Shown here piece after piece: positions 34,651-44,191 of a stretch of DNA of 61,935 nt (positions are counted from its first letter, which is position 1; the number at the start of each line of letters is the position of its first letter). The stretch lies in assembly GCA_019192545.1 (NCBI GenBank), contig JAHCMI010000057.1, positions 1 through 61,935 on the forward strand. Direction: 5' to 3'. The translations under genes were made by a program, and so were the position numbers. This stretch comes from Rivularia sp. MS3. GTDB taxonomy: Bacteria; Cyanobacteriota; Cyanobacteriia; Cyanobacteriales; Nostocaceae. The notes beneath the pieces were generated by a model. The model had not been told where the DNA came from, made no database searches, and saw nothing but the letters and a program-made list of their open reading frames with translations.

Positions 34651-36840
34651 ATGGTAAATACCTCTACAAGTTTCCCAGATATAAAAGACCATTGGGCAAG
34701 AAAATTCATTGAAGCTCTAGCAACTCGAAGAATTTTAAATGGTTATCCCGACGGTAGTTTTCGTCCAAATCACTCTGTAACAAGGGCTGAGTTTGCTGCA
34801 ATTATTACTTCAACTTTTCATCAAATCCCTCAGAAACGAGAATACATACCTTTTATTGACGTTCCTACAAGTCATTGGGCATTTTCGGCAATTAAAAAGT
34901 CTTATGAAACAGTTTTTATTAGCGGGTTTCCTAACCGTCAGTTTCGTCCTAGCAACCGTATTACAAGAGCAAATGCTTTAGTTTCAATTATCAGCGGTTT
35001 AGGGTTTACTAGCAGCGTTGATAGCGATTTATTAGACTTTTTGCCGCAAATTTATCAGGATTACAACCAAATTCCTGAATACGCCAAAATCGCAATGGCA
35101 ATATCTACAAAAGCTGATTTGGTTGCAAGTTTTCCAAATATTAAATTACTGAATCCGACTTTAGCAGCAACAAGAGCGGATATTTCTGTTTTTGTTTATC
35201 AAGCTTTAGTTTATTCAAATCAAGCTGAAAAAATTGATTCTGAATATTTAATTTCACCAGAATATATCAATCAAAATTTAGATAAGACTAGAGAATACGA
35301 TATTATTTGCTTTGGTGATGAAGTTCCTGGTGTTTTAACTTTGATATGTGCTTCAAGAGAATATCATCGTCGCACAGGTAAATATCCCCGCAGCTTATTA
35401 CTATTTAAAGGAAATTCTCAATTAGGAATCGGGGGTCATTTAGTTAGAGGTGGTTTGGCTTATCTTGACCGTTCGGCAGTGCCAATTTCAATCCGTCGAG
35501 AGTTAGATTTAGATACTTTTGGCGATTCACCAGCAATTTATGACGAATTTCTAGAACGTTCGGGAGTTTATCAAATTGCTTTAAATCCAGAAAATGCTAA
35601 CATTGCTCTACGTAAAATGTTGCAGGAAGTAAAAGCAAATGTTTTGAGCAATGCAGAAATTAAATCAGTTATAAAAGAAGCAAATCAAATTAACGGAATC
35701 GAATTAAATAGAGGTGAAATTTATACGGCAAAGCATTTTATTGACTGTACTGTAAATGCCGAATTGGCTCAATTTGCTGGAATTAAAAAATTAAAAGGTT
35801 TTGAAACTTTTGGTTTACCGAATTCAGAATTATCCGTAACTTTAACTTTCCAAACTAAAGGCTTAACAGTAGATAGATTAAAGCAGATAGAATACCCATT
35901 TTTAGAAGGATTTACAGATATTAATAATACTCAATTCCAAAAATTATTAAATATTGCTGCTGGTAATAATTCAGAATATGCTGATATTTTGAGAAAAGAT
36001 TTAATTGATAAAAACGGTAATTTTAAAACGATGTACGCCGGTAAAGACTACATAGATGTCCGTTCCAAAGCTTTATCAATCGCTTACCATAGTTTCCGAG
36101 GTACTCCCTTATCTCTACAAGCAAGCGGAAGTATTTTAGATAATGGTAATATCGCAATTTTAAATGACAATACATTATCCTGGAATGCTTTACTATTCGA
36201 TGTTAACGCCGAACAAGCTGAAAATTTAGCCAGAAATAAAGCTTTACCGACATCTAAAATGCTTCGGGAAATGGAATTCGTTGCTAAGTGGTTTCAAAAT
36301 ATTGGCGCTACTGAAGTAATACCAGCTTCCGAATTATATATCCGCCACGCAGGTAATATTCTAGGAGCAGTAGAACCTTTGACGGGAGCAGAAATGTTAG
36401 CTGGAGGAGTTTCAGAAAATCAAGCTTTAGGAACTTTTGGCTATCATTTCGATATTCGTGGAGGTGTTGCAGGTTTAATTAATAGAAGCTCGGAAAAAGG
36501 CTTACAAAAACCAAGTTTACATTTACCACCTTTATTTAATTTTGGCATCCAGCACGCCTTAGTCAAAGATGTCCCCAATCTCGCTGTAATTAGTCCTGCT
36601 TCTGGATTTAAGGGTTACGCTTCTTCTGCTGGCAGAATCGTTGAATTCAACTGTGGTGTAGGGCAAGGTGTAGGAATTGGGATTGGAATAGCTCTTTGTG
36701 AAAATCGTAATTTGGCAGAAATTTCTAACTTAGAGGTACGGGAAGTTTTGGTAAGTACGCAGCGTTTACCGAAGATATATGGAGTTAGCTATGTTGAGCA
36801 AGCGCGGGAGTTGGATGTTTTTGAGAATTTGATTGCTTGA
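34651..36840 (+). CDS. SLH-domain protein fused to an FAD-dependent oxidoreductase
   Basis: A 729-residue two-part protein. Residues 8-180 contain three S-layer homology repeats: FPDIKDHWARKFIEALA...GYPDGSFRPN, then FIDVPTSHWAFSAI...RQFRPSN, then a weaker third. SLH repeats bind cell-wall polymers. From about residue 212 the protein resembles an FAD-dependent oxidoreductase of the large FAD_oxidored type (YDIICFGDEVPGV, LGIGGHLVRGGLAYLD, FAD-motif-like HFIDCTVNAELA near 365). The C-terminal end (AGRIVEFNCGVGQGVGIGIG) fits the FAD-binding closing motif. There is no N-terminal signal peptide, unusual for an SLH protein. Substrate unknown. Confidence 0.82.
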   Translation: MVNTSTSFPDIKDHWARKFIEALATRRILNGYPDGSFRPNHSVTRAEFAAIITSTFHQIPQKREYIPFIDVPTSHWAFSAIKKSYETVFISGFPNRQFRPSNRITRANALVSIISGLGFTSSVDSDLLDFLPQIYQDYNQIPEYAKIAMAISTKADLVASFPNIKLLNPTLAATRADISVFVYQALVYSNQAEKIDSEYLISPEYINQNLDKTREYDIICFGDEVPGVLTLICASREYHRRTGKYPRSLLLFKGNSQLGIGGHLVRGGLAYLDRSAVPISIRRELDLDTFGDSPAIYDEFLERSGVYQIALNPENANIALRKMLQEVKANVLSNAEIKSVIKEANQINGIELNRGEIYTAKHFIDCTVNAELAQFAGIKKLKGFETFGLPNSELSVTLTFQTKGLTVDRLKQIEYPFLEGFTDINNTQFQKLLNIAAGNNSEYADILRKDLIDKNGNFKTMYAGKDYIDVRSKALSIAYHSFRGTPLSLQASGSILDNGNIAILNDNTLSWNALLFDVNAEQAENLARNKALPTSKMLREMEFVAKWFQNIGATEVIPASELYIRHAGNILGAVEPLTGAEMLAGGVSENQALGTFGYHFDIRGGVAGLINRSSEKGLQKPSLHLPPLFNFGIQHALVKDVPNLAVISPASGFKGYASSAGRIVEFNCGVGQGVGIGIGIALCENRNLAEISNLEVREVLVSTQRLPKIYGVSYVEQARELDVFENLIA

Positions 36841-36932
36841 TTAAAAATTAGTTGGAGAATGTAATTCGCCGTTTGATAGTTCAAATTATCAAAGAGGATA
36901 TTTTAAAAGTGTAGTTTTTATCCCAATTCCCG

Positions 36933-37533
36933 ATGGATATTAAAGAATTGCTTGAAAGAATAGCAAAAGGTGAAAGAGACTTCGCAATTTATCGGTGCTT
37001 ATCAAACTCTTCTCAAACAGATTCAAGTTCATATAGACAATCTTGAAATTTATCAATTCACAACTGGGGAATTAGTAGAAGACTCAGATGCTTTAGCTTA
37101 GATTATTTTTGCAAAAACTAAAGCTGATGATTGGTTGGGAATTTCTACAGCTTTCTGTGGTATTAGGGAGCAAGACTGTAATTCATTACCGATTTTTGAT
37201 ATTAGAGATTTTGCTTTATCAAAACCAGATAATCAGAAATTAGTTCTAACTATTGAAAAAGCAATAGATAAAGCTAATGTTTTTATTCCATCTAGAAATG
37301 ATGCAAGTCATTTTGTGTGGGAAATTCCAGAAAATCGTAATTCTGTATTTCTGAATTTGCTTGTTAAAACAAAATACTTCACAACTCAAAAATATTATTA
37401 TGATACTGAAGATGAAGATAATGAAAATATTTTTGAATTTGATGAATCAACTACTCAATTAATCAATACAGAGTTAACTAATCTCCGATATTATTTATTT
37501 GGTTGGACAAACAAGATATGGGGATTGGATTAG
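36933..37533 (+). pseudogene. decayed hypothetical gene (frameshift plus stop)
   Basis: An ATG at 36933 opens MDIKELLERIAKGERDF and soon ends out of frame. The +1 frame continues from about 36981 with QFIGAYQTLLKQIQVH... and is stopped by TAG at 37099. The same frame runs on with ADDWLGISTAFCGIREQD and a final 132-codon part ending at 37533 (SHFVWEIPENRN..., acidic YDTEDEDNEN, FGWTNKIWGLD). Together they look like one gene of about 200 codons. I do not recognise the family. The last section (37135-37533) could still be translated from TTG. Confidence 0.5.
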
Positions 37534-37570
37534 CATCAAATCTACCGTGGTTGAATATTTTCAATAAATT

Positions 37571-37635
37571 GGTGCGTGACGGTATATCCTAATCGTCTCT
37601 TTATGCTTTGTAAATCATCCTAACCGTCACACACC
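37571..37635. repeat. short inverted-repeat element, GGTGCGTGACG family
   Basis: GGTGCGTGACGGT (37571-37583) is an inverted repeat of ACCGTCACACACC (37623-37635), with one mismatch. The same family recurs at 43442-43505, and a half copy (GGTGCGTGACA) lies at about 43830. Probably a non-autonomous small palindromic repeat. Confidence 0.7.
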
Positions 37636-37683
37636 CTACGGGCTATGTTAAAATTTCGATTTCACCCTAAATAATTTGGTGCT

Positions 37684-37742
37684 GTAAGCGTTCACGAAGT
37701 GAGTCGTTAGACTAAGCTTTCTCGTAGAGTAGCGCAACTACA
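37684..37742. repeat. dispersed Nostoc-type palindromic repeat
   Basis: Sequence of the form GTAAGCGTTCACGAAGTGAG ... CTCGTAGAGTAGCGCAACTA, which resembles a common intergenic repeat of heterocystous cyanobacteria. A shortened relative (GCTGTAAGCGCAACTA) is seen at about 1884-1900. Confidence 0.45.
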
Positions 37743-37763
37743 AACCTAGAAAAATTGCACAGC

Positions 37764-37798
37764 AAAAAACACCTCCCGATTTCTCGGAAGGTGTTTTT
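37764..37798 (-). terminator. rho-independent terminator of psbA
   Basis: Read on the minus strand, AAAACACCT-TCCGA pairs with TCGGG-AGGTGTTTT, followed by a run of T. It is 45 bases past the psbA stop codon. Confidence 0.8.
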
Positions 37799-37843
37799 AT
37801 TATGTCGAGACGTAAAACATTACGTCTCCAGAATATTTAATTA

Positions 37844-38926
37844 TTAACCGTTGATTGCGGGAGCGCTAACAGCTACAGGAGCAGTCTCACCAGCAGCCAA
37901 GTCTAAGGGGAAGTTGTGTGCATTTCTTTCGTGCATTACTTCCATACCTAAGTTAGCTCTGTTCAATACATCAGCCCAGGTATTTACAACTCTACCGCTA
38001 GAATCGATTACAGACTGGTTGAAGTTGAAACCGTTCAAGTTGAACGCCATTGTGCTGATTCCCAAAGAGGTAAACCAGATACCTACTACAGGCCATGCAG
38101 CTAAGAAGAAGTGTAAGCTACGGCTGTTGTTGAAGGAAGCGTATTGGAAGATTAAACGACCAAAGTAACCGTGTGCAGCTACGATGTTGTAAGTTTCTTC
38201 TTCTTGACCGAACTTGTAACCGTAGTTCTGAGATTCGGTTTCGGTGGTTTCACGTACCAAAGAGGAAGTTACCAAAGAACCGTGCATAGCACTGAATAAG
38301 CTTCCGCCGAATACACCTGCTACACCTAACTGGTGGAAGGGGTGCATCAAAATGTTGTGCTCAGCTTGGAACACGAACATGAAGTTGAAGGTACCAGAAA
38401 TACCTAAAGGCATACCGTCAGAGAAAGAACCTTGTCCGATGGGGTAGATCAAGAATACTGCGGTTGCTGCTGCTACTGGAGCAGAGAAAGCAACACAGAT
38501 CCAAGGACGCATACCCAAGCGGTAGGAAAGTTCCCACTCACGACCTAAGTAGCAAAATACTCCAATTAAGAAGTGGAATACTACCAATTGGTAAGGGCCA
38601 CCGTTGTACAACCACTCATCCAAGGAAGCTGCTTCCCAGATGGGGTAGAAGTGTAAACCGATAGCGTTAGAAGAAGGAACAACTGCACCAGAGATGATGT
38701 TGTTTCCGTAAATCAAGGAACCTGCAACAGGCTCGCGGATACCATCGATGTCAACAGGAGGTGCTGCTACGAATGCGATGATGAAACAGGTGATTGCAGA
38801 TAGCAAGGTAGGAATCATCAATACACCAAACCAACCGATGTATAAACGGTTATTGGTGCTTGTAATCCACCCACAGAACTGCTCCCACGCCGAAGCGCTT
38901 TCGCGTCTTTGTAATGTGGTTGTCAT
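37844..38926 (-). CDS. psbA: photosystem II D1 protein, Glu130 (high-light) form
   Basis: D1 is the reaction-centre core subunit that carries Tyr161 (Yz), ligands for P680, pheophytin, QB and the manganese cluster, and is replaced rapidly after light damage. The 360-residue protein has the usual length and the five-helix pattern. Residue 130 is Glu (LGREWELS), the form linked to high light; low-light forms have Gln. The C-terminal processing site after Ala344 ([10 protein letters not shown]) is kept, so the last 16 residues are cut by CtpA. The gene is monocistronic, with a terminator on its 3' side. Heterocystous cyanobacteria usually carry several psbA copies. Confidence 0.97.
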   Translation of the reverse strand: MTTTLQRRESASAWEQFCGWITSTNNRLYIGWFGVLMIPTLLSAITCFIIAFVAAPPVDIDGIREPVAGSLIYGNNIISGAVVPSSNAIGLHFYPIWEAASLDEWLYNGGPYQLVVFHFLIGVFCYLGREWELSYRLGMRPWICVAFSAPVAAATAVFLIYPIGQGSFSDGMPLGISGTFNFMFVFQAEHNILMHPFHQLGVAGVFGGSLFSAMHGSLVTSSLVRETTETESQNYGYKFGQEEETYNIVAAHGYFGRLIFQYASFNNSRSLHFFLAAWPVVGIWFTSLGISTMAFNLNGFNFNQSVIDSSGRVVNTWADVLNRANLGMEVMHERNAHNFPLDLAAGETAPVAVSAPAING

Positions 38927-39071
38927 GGTTCAGATAATTGCGTTTATTTTTATAAACCGGTAAGTCTTTTTGCTCACCTATATATACCTTAAAGGAAAGT
39001 TTACGTTTTGTAAAGGAATTTTAATTAAGTTTGTTTTATACAACAGATTAGTTTCTGTTATCAGCGAACAA

Positions 39072-39192
39072 TTCGGTGAACAGTGAACAGTGAACAGTGA
39101 ACAGTGAGCAGCAAGCAGTTAGGAGTAAATAGTTAATAAATTTTGCCTATCTCTTATTTTCATGCCCAATGCTCAATGCCCAATGCTCAATC
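39072..39192. repeat. STRR heptamer arrays upstream of psbA
   Basis: Copies of GTGAACA at 39072-39104 followed by AGCAGTT variants, then GCCCAAT/GCTCAAT copies at about 39162-39192, between psbA and the HIT gene. Confidence 0.8.
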
Positions 39193-39195
39193 TTC

Positions 39196-39546
<351 letters not shown>

Positions 39547-39611
39547 TTATTTATTGCGATCGCAGGGCATCAATTGTTAATCATAGGACAGAGGGTTCAA
39601 AGGTTTGTTAT

Positions 39612-40520
39612 CTAATCCACTGATGTTTCTAATACGGGTGAAAGTTCTAAATTTTGAATCTTTTTTTGTCGAGAACGTGCCAGCAAATTGGCTTCGCTAG
39701 GCATTCTCAGTTTTGATGCTAAATTAAGGGACTCAAGGATTTTGATGAAGGCAAATGTGGGGTCTGGAAGATAGGCAACACGTCCGGAACTAATCGTTAT
39801 CCCGTGGCGACTGGACGATTGAAAGGCATGATGCAGATTGTGCCAGCCTTCACCCAAGGTTAGTATTGCGACAAAGACATTATTTCGACTGAATTCATCG
39901 GTTATGAACGGGCGATCGCCAACAATATGAGCAAAGGAATTTACAGTTTGTACGCCGTGGAATAGCAGAGTGGTACTGAGAAAAAATGCACCGAGATATT
40001 CAACACCACCGATGAAATATGAAAGTGCAGCCAGGGCAATTACGGGCAAGAAGTGTAAACGGTCAATTACTTTTAAAACAATGTCGTTCTCAACATCTTT
40101 AGGTAGCTTGGCTGGAAAGAATTCAGGTGATAATAACCAACCACCTTGAGACCAATAAAATCCTTGAATTTTCTTAACCCATGTATTTGGTGAATGGGGA
40201 TCTAGTTGTTTATCTGCATGTTGATGATGAGTCATATGATGCGCTTTCCACCAGCTAGGTCCCATTTGCCCTGCTGATGCCGTTATAATGCTGCCAATCC
40301 ATAGAATAGAAGACGGAGCTTGATAGCTTTTGTGGGTAAGTAACCTGTGGTAGATAGCGGTTGTTCCTAGCATCCGGATTAAGTATAAAAATACAATCCA
40401 GGCAATAGCGCCCCATGATAAACCAGTCATTAAAACGAGCAACGACCCAAAATGACTGAAGATAATTAATATTGGGCCGATTACATAGGAAACAATCGTA
40501 AGTGGGGAATACTGCCTCAT
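39612..40520 (-). CDS. fatty-acid desaturase (acyl-lipid / acyl-CoA type)
   Basis: A membrane di-iron desaturase that introduces a cis double bond in membrane fatty acids, like the DesC/Delta-9 branch. The three histidine boxes are present: HRLLTH, HHMTHHQH and HNLHH (in EGWHNLHHAF). Several hydrophobic helices surround them. From the ATG at 40520 (MRQYSPLTIV) the protein has 302 residues, typical for the family. The frame is open upstream to a GTG at 40595, which would add 25 non-conserved-looking residues. Position specificity cannot be told from the sequence. Confidence 0.9.
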   Translation of the reverse strand: MRQYSPLTIVSYVIGPILIIFSHFGSLLVLMTGLSWGAIAWIVFLYLIRMLGTTAIYHRLLTHKSYQAPSSILWIGSIITASAGQMGPSWWKAHHMTHHQHADKQLDPHSPNTWVKKIQGFYWSQGGWLLSPEFFPAKLPKDVENDIVLKVIDRLHFLPVIALAALSYFIGGVEYLGAFFLSTTLLFHGVQTVNSFAHIVGDRPFITDEFSRNNVFVAILTLGEGWHNLHHAFQSSSRHGITISSGRVAYLPDPTFAFIKILESLNLASKLRMPSEANLLARSRQKKIQNLELSPVLETSVD

Positions 40521-40595
40521 TTTGTCGTACTGTCCTGAAAGTATTGAGAAGGAAGCCAAAGCTGTAACTATGCGGAAATCCAACCGTATAATCAC

Positions 40596-41041
40596 CTTTA
40601 AAGACAGTAGTTGAGAACTAGTACTAATACAAGCGATTTCTAAAACTGGTATCAGAAATAAAGGAAATTTGATGTCTATCGAGAATAAGTTACTTCAGTC
40701 AGCTTTATCTTGTTTCACCAGCTTTAGATAGACTATAAGATATTTCCGGTTTTATAAATAACTCGAACTTAATCATAAAGATGAATCGGGAATTTCACAG
40801 GACGATGTGATTTTTTGTTTCAAATTATGGACTACCAAGTGTATTTGTAGGTTGGGTTAGACACGAGCAGCAAACTTGAAAAGTAGCGAAGATTTTTCTA
40901 ATCGTGTCGTAACCCAACATGGCGATCGCGAAGAAGCCGATAAACCAATAATTGAATGTTGGGTTACAGCGCTATGATAAATCTCTTGTAAAAACTAGTT
41001 TATTCGTGCGCCGTGAAGCTAACCTACTAAATATTTTTTTG
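40596..41041. other. intergenic region with a GTTGGGTTA inverted-repeat element
   Basis: About 450 bases without a gene. It contains an inverted repeat with arms GTTGGGTTAGACACGA (40851-40866) and TCGTGTCGTAACCCAAC (40902-40918), one base bulged. A second GTTGGGTTA copy lies at about 40954-40962, and the motif recurs at the end of the window (61891-61930). Confidence 0.6.
40851..40918. repeat. short inverted-repeat element, GTTGGGTTA family
   Basis: Arms of 16 and 17 bases, near-perfect complements with one bulge, 35 bases apart. It resembles REP/MITE-like cyanobacterial repeats. Confidence 0.65.
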
Positions 41042-41671
41042 CTAATTATCGTTATCTGAAGGTAAAGCAAGAAACTCAGTTATCATGTTGCGAGTTTTAA
41101 GAATAGAACTCTCTAGCTCACTTTTTTGCTCAATATAAATGAAAGAAGCTTCTTCTCCAGAATGTTTCAAAAGTTTAACTTGAATATGAGAAAATATGCT
41201 TCCTCCAAATAACTTCCAAGCTGGTTTCTCAATTTGAGCAACTTCAATCGCTGAAATATCTTCTAAATTACCTTCTACTTTCTTATTAGATATATAATTC
41301 TTATTCTCAACCAAGAAAGTATTATTTTCTTTATCAAAAACACATCTAGAAACTTTTCCATAAAATAGCAGTATCCATAATCCCGGTAACGCTAAACAAA
41401 GCCGAAATGGAATAGCTTCTAAATGATTAAAAAAATCATATCCATTCCAACGACTCATGTTATCTGGTTCTAACAAGAAAGGTAAATAGAAAGGTGATGT
41501 AGATAATACAATTAGAAACATTCCGATACTACGATATGGGATTGAAGCATCTGCCTTTAATATCAGTTTATTAAAGTCTGACTGATTAAATTTTAATCTC
41601 TTAAAGCGAGGACTAATTAGATTTATGAAATCTATTAATGATTGGCTAAACTGATTTTGAACAAAACTCAT
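41042..41671 (-). CDS. hypothetical membrane protein (209 aa)
   Basis: No family recognised. An N-terminal soluble part (about 1-45) is followed by two hydrophobic stretches (about 48-66, MFLIVLSTSPFYLPFLL; about 88-106, FRLCLALPGLWILLFYG) and then a soluble beta-rich part (about 110-190) ending with an Asp/Asn tail. The layout, two helices then a beta domain with repeated hydrophobic strands (FLVENKNYI, HIQVKLLK), is like small PH-domain-type membrane proteins, but this is a guess. It is divergent from the YifB gene. Function unknown. Confidence 0.6.
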   Translation of the reverse strand: MSFVQNQFSQSLIDFINLISPRFKRLKFNQSDFNKLILKADASIPYRSIGMFLIVLSTSPFYLPFLLEPDNMSRWNGYDFFNHLEAIPFRLCLALPGLWILLFYGKVSRCVFDKENNTFLVENKNYISNKKVEGNLEDISAIEVAQIEKPAWKLFGGSIFSHIQVKLLKHSGEEASFIYIEQKSELESSILKTRNMITEFLALPSDNDN

Positions 41672-41853
41672 GTAGTACTTGACTAAACGTCTATTTATTA
41701 ATTGTTCCCTCTCTTACCATTTTTCTACCATTTAAGGTGTTGACAAAATTCATAAAAATTTCAATTGCTTTCTTTCTATCAACAAGCCATCCAAAATAAT
41801 TTTCAGCTATAACTGATGAGTTAAATGTTTTTATACTAATCGGTTATATAAAT

Positions 41854-43392
41854 ATGCTTGCTAGAGTTTGGAGTGCATCAATTGTCGGCATCGATGCGAT
41901 TAAGGTGGGTGTGGAAGTCGATGTTTCGGGTGGTTTACCGGCGATTGTGATGTTGGGGCTTCCCGATAGTGCGGTGCAGGAATCAAAAGAACGGGTAAAA
42001 GCAACTTTGAAAAATGCAGGTTTTGCTTTCCCTATGCGTAAGATTGTAATTAACTTGACTCCTGCCGATTTGCGTAAGGAAGGTCCTTGTTTTGATTTAC
42101 CTATCAGCGTGGGTATTTTGGCGGCTTCGGAGCAGGTTAACCCGGATTTGTTGGGAGATTTTTTGTTTTTAGGAGAAGTTTCATTAGATGGTAGTTTGCG
42201 TCCGGTTGCTGGTGTATTACCTATCGCTGCTGCGGCGCAAAATATGGGAATTACGGCTTTGGTGGTACCTGCGGACAATGCTCAAGAAGCGGCAGTTGTC
42301 AAGGGATTAAATGTTTATGGTTTTGAAAATATCTCTGAAGTAGCCGATTTTTTAAATAATCCCACAGGTTATAAACCCGTACAGCTTGATGAAACTGTAG
42401 AGGAATGTCACGAAGACGGAGAATTTATTCATCATTTAGATTTAAAAGATGTCAAAGGGCAAGCCCACGCACGACGCGCTCTAGAAATAGCTGCCGCAGG
42501 AGGGCATAATTTGATTTTTGTAGGGCCTCCCGGAAGCGGTAAAACTATGTTGGCAAGGCGTTTGCCCGATATTCTACCTCCATTGGGTTTTGACGAATCT
42601 TTGGAAGTGACTCGTATCTATTCCGTAGCTGGTTTATTGAAAAATCGGGGTACATTAATCCGCGATCGCCCTTTCAGAAGTCCCCACCATTCAGCGAGTG
42701 GGCCATCTTTAGTTGGTGGTGGTAGCTATCCCCGCCCTGGTGAAATTTCTTTATCACATCGAGGGGTACTTTTTCTAGATGAGTTAACAGAATTTAAAAG
42801 AGATGTTTTAGAATTTCTGCGTCAACCTTTAGAAGATGGGCAAGTAACGATTTCCCGCACCAAACAATCTGTGATGTTTCCGGCACAGTTTACCTTGGTA
42901 GCGAGTACTAATCCCTGCCCCTGCGGCTTTTATGGCGATACAATCGAGCAGTGTACCTGTTCCCCTAATAAAAGAGAACAATATTGGGGAAAGTTGTCGG
43001 GGCCGTTGATGGATAGAATTGATTTACAAGTTGCAGTGAATCGTTTAAAACCAGAAGAAATTACCCAGCAACCCAACGGAGAAACATCGGCAACCGTTAG
43101 AGAAAGAGTTTTAGTTGCACGAAAGCGAGCATCTAAAAGATTTGCTAAGGAAAAAACTCTACGGTGCAATGCTCAAATGCAAAGCCGTCATCTACAGAAA
43201 TGGTGCAAACTAGATGATGCATCTCGCAACTTATTAGAAATGGCTATCCGAAAATTAAGTTTATCAGCAAGAGCTAGCGACCGTATATTAAAAGTAGCTC
43301 GAACTATAGCAGATTTGGCTGGCGATGAAAACTTACAACCCCATCATGTTGCGGAAGCCGTACAGTATCGGACGATTGATAGAATGCAGTAA
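41854..43392 (+). CDS. YifB family Mg chelatase-like AAA+ ATPase (ComM-like)
   Basis: A 512-residue AAA+ ATPase. ComM, its best-studied relative, is a hexameric helicase that drives branch migration in natural transformation. The N-terminal ChlI-like (Lon-type) domain spans about 1-170 (SIVGIDAIKVGVEVDVSGGL). The AAA core has Walker A GPPGSGKT (about 227-234), Walker B LFLDELTEF, and the zinc-like cluster CPCGFYGDTIEQCTC. The C-terminal magnesium-chelatase-type domain closes the protein (LSARASDRILKVARTIADL). All motifs are intact. It is a stand-alone gene; heterocystous cyanobacteria do carry competence-type genes, but none is visible here. Confidence 0.94.
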   Translation: MLARVWSASIVGIDAIKVGVEVDVSGGLPAIVMLGLPDSAVQESKERVKATLKNAGFAFPMRKIVINLTPADLRKEGPCFDLPISVGILAASEQVNPDLLGDFLFLGEVSLDGSLRPVAGVLPIAAAAQNMGITALVVPADNAQEAAVVKGLNVYGFENISEVADFLNNPTGYKPVQLDETVEECHEDGEFIHHLDLKDVKGQAHARRALEIAAAGGHNLIFVGPPGSGKTMLARRLPDILPPLGFDESLEVTRIYSVAGLLKNRGTLIRDRPFRSPHHSASGPSLVGGGSYPRPGEISLSHRGVLFLDELTEFKRDVLEFLRQPLEDGQVTISRTKQSVMFPAQFTLVASTNPCPCGFYGDTIEQCTCSPNKREQYWGKLSGPLMDRIDLQVAVNRLKPEEITQQPNGETSATVRERVLVARKRASKRFAKEKTLRCNAQMQSRHLQKWCKLDDASRNLLEMAIRKLSLSARASDRILKVARTIADLAGDENLQPHHVAEAVQYRTIDRMQ

Positions 43393-43505
43393 TTAAGGTT
43401 AAAGGTCAAAGGTTGAAGGTTAAAGGTTAGTTTCCTGGTAGGGTGTGTGACGCTTCTGAAAATTTTGTTGGGTAAATCAAGGTTTACAACATAGCGTCAC
43501 GCACC
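43393..43505. repeat. STRR array plus GGTGTGTGACG inverted-repeat element
   Basis: AAGGTTA/AAGGTCA heptamers at about 43396-43428, then an inverted repeat GGTGTGTGACGCT (43442-43454) / AGCGTCACGCACC (43493-43505) with one mismatch, the same family as at 37571-37635. Confidence 0.75.
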
Positions 43506-43528
43506 AACTCTCAGGTAGGAAAAAAATA

Positions 43529-43753
43529 ATGAGGTTAAGAAAAAATGGCTTCCTGAAAATGAAAGACGGTTATATTAATCTGCTTAATTATCTACTGTTA
43601 CTTGAAGGATTTATTCTTCAAGCAATAGCCTTGGTTAAAGGCGATCGCCCACAATACGGAACATCAAAAGTTTTTTCAATGCGTAATCCCGGTAACGATT
43701 TATATGATGTATTGAAGATTTTGAAAAAATTGATTCAAACTGCTAGCATTTAA
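43529..43753 (+). CDS. small hypothetical protein (74 aa)
   Basis: Short ATG-started frame with an alternative Met at residue 11. It has one hydrophobic helix-like part (LNYLLLLEGFILQAIALV) followed by a polar part (GDRPQYGTSKVFSMRNPGND) and a basic helix. I do not recognise it. It lies just after a repeat element and could be a remnant of a longer gene. Confidence 0.35.
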   Translation: MRLRKNGFLKMKDGYINLLNYLLLLEGFILQAIALVKGDRPQYGTSKVFSMRNPGNDLYDVLKILKKLIQTASI

Positions 43754-44191
43754 ACTAAAAAACCAATATTAAGTAGTAAAGTACAATTATTTATATCAAA
43801 ACTTACACAATTGTCACAATGTCGTGATTGGTGCGTGACACTATAAAGGTTATTAGTATTATTCCACCACATTAATTTTAAGGGGTTATAAAGCTCTCTT
43901 AAAAAAAAAACCGCAGAGAGCGCAGAGTACCCAGAGGAAGAGAATTTTGAGGATTAATCTTGTTAAAACTAAAATTGGTTTTACCCCTCATAACTGATGT
44001 GGCGGAGTACTACGTTCATAAATAGTCGAAGTGAATCTCATATATGTTTACCACTTAGTTATATAGCTGTTCCCTATTCCCTATTCCCCATTCCATAATC
44101 CCTACAACCTTTTTAAGTAAAATTACTTTTATCTTTACCAATAGTTGATACTCATCTAAAATAATAAAATTCTTGCATTGCAGAACTGTAG
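43754..44191. other. 438-base intergenic region with repeat fragments
   Basis: Holds a GGTGCGTGACA half element near 43830, a GCAGAGAGCGCAGAG-type repeat (43909-43939, see below) and CCCTATT heptamers (about 44070-44096). No gene supported. Confidence 0.55.
43909..43939. repeat. AACCGCAGAG-type dispersed repeat, copy 1
   Basis: AAACCGCAGAGAGCGCAGAG followed by TACCCAGAGG. It belongs with copies at about 45919-45950 and 52570-52645. Confidence 0.65.
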
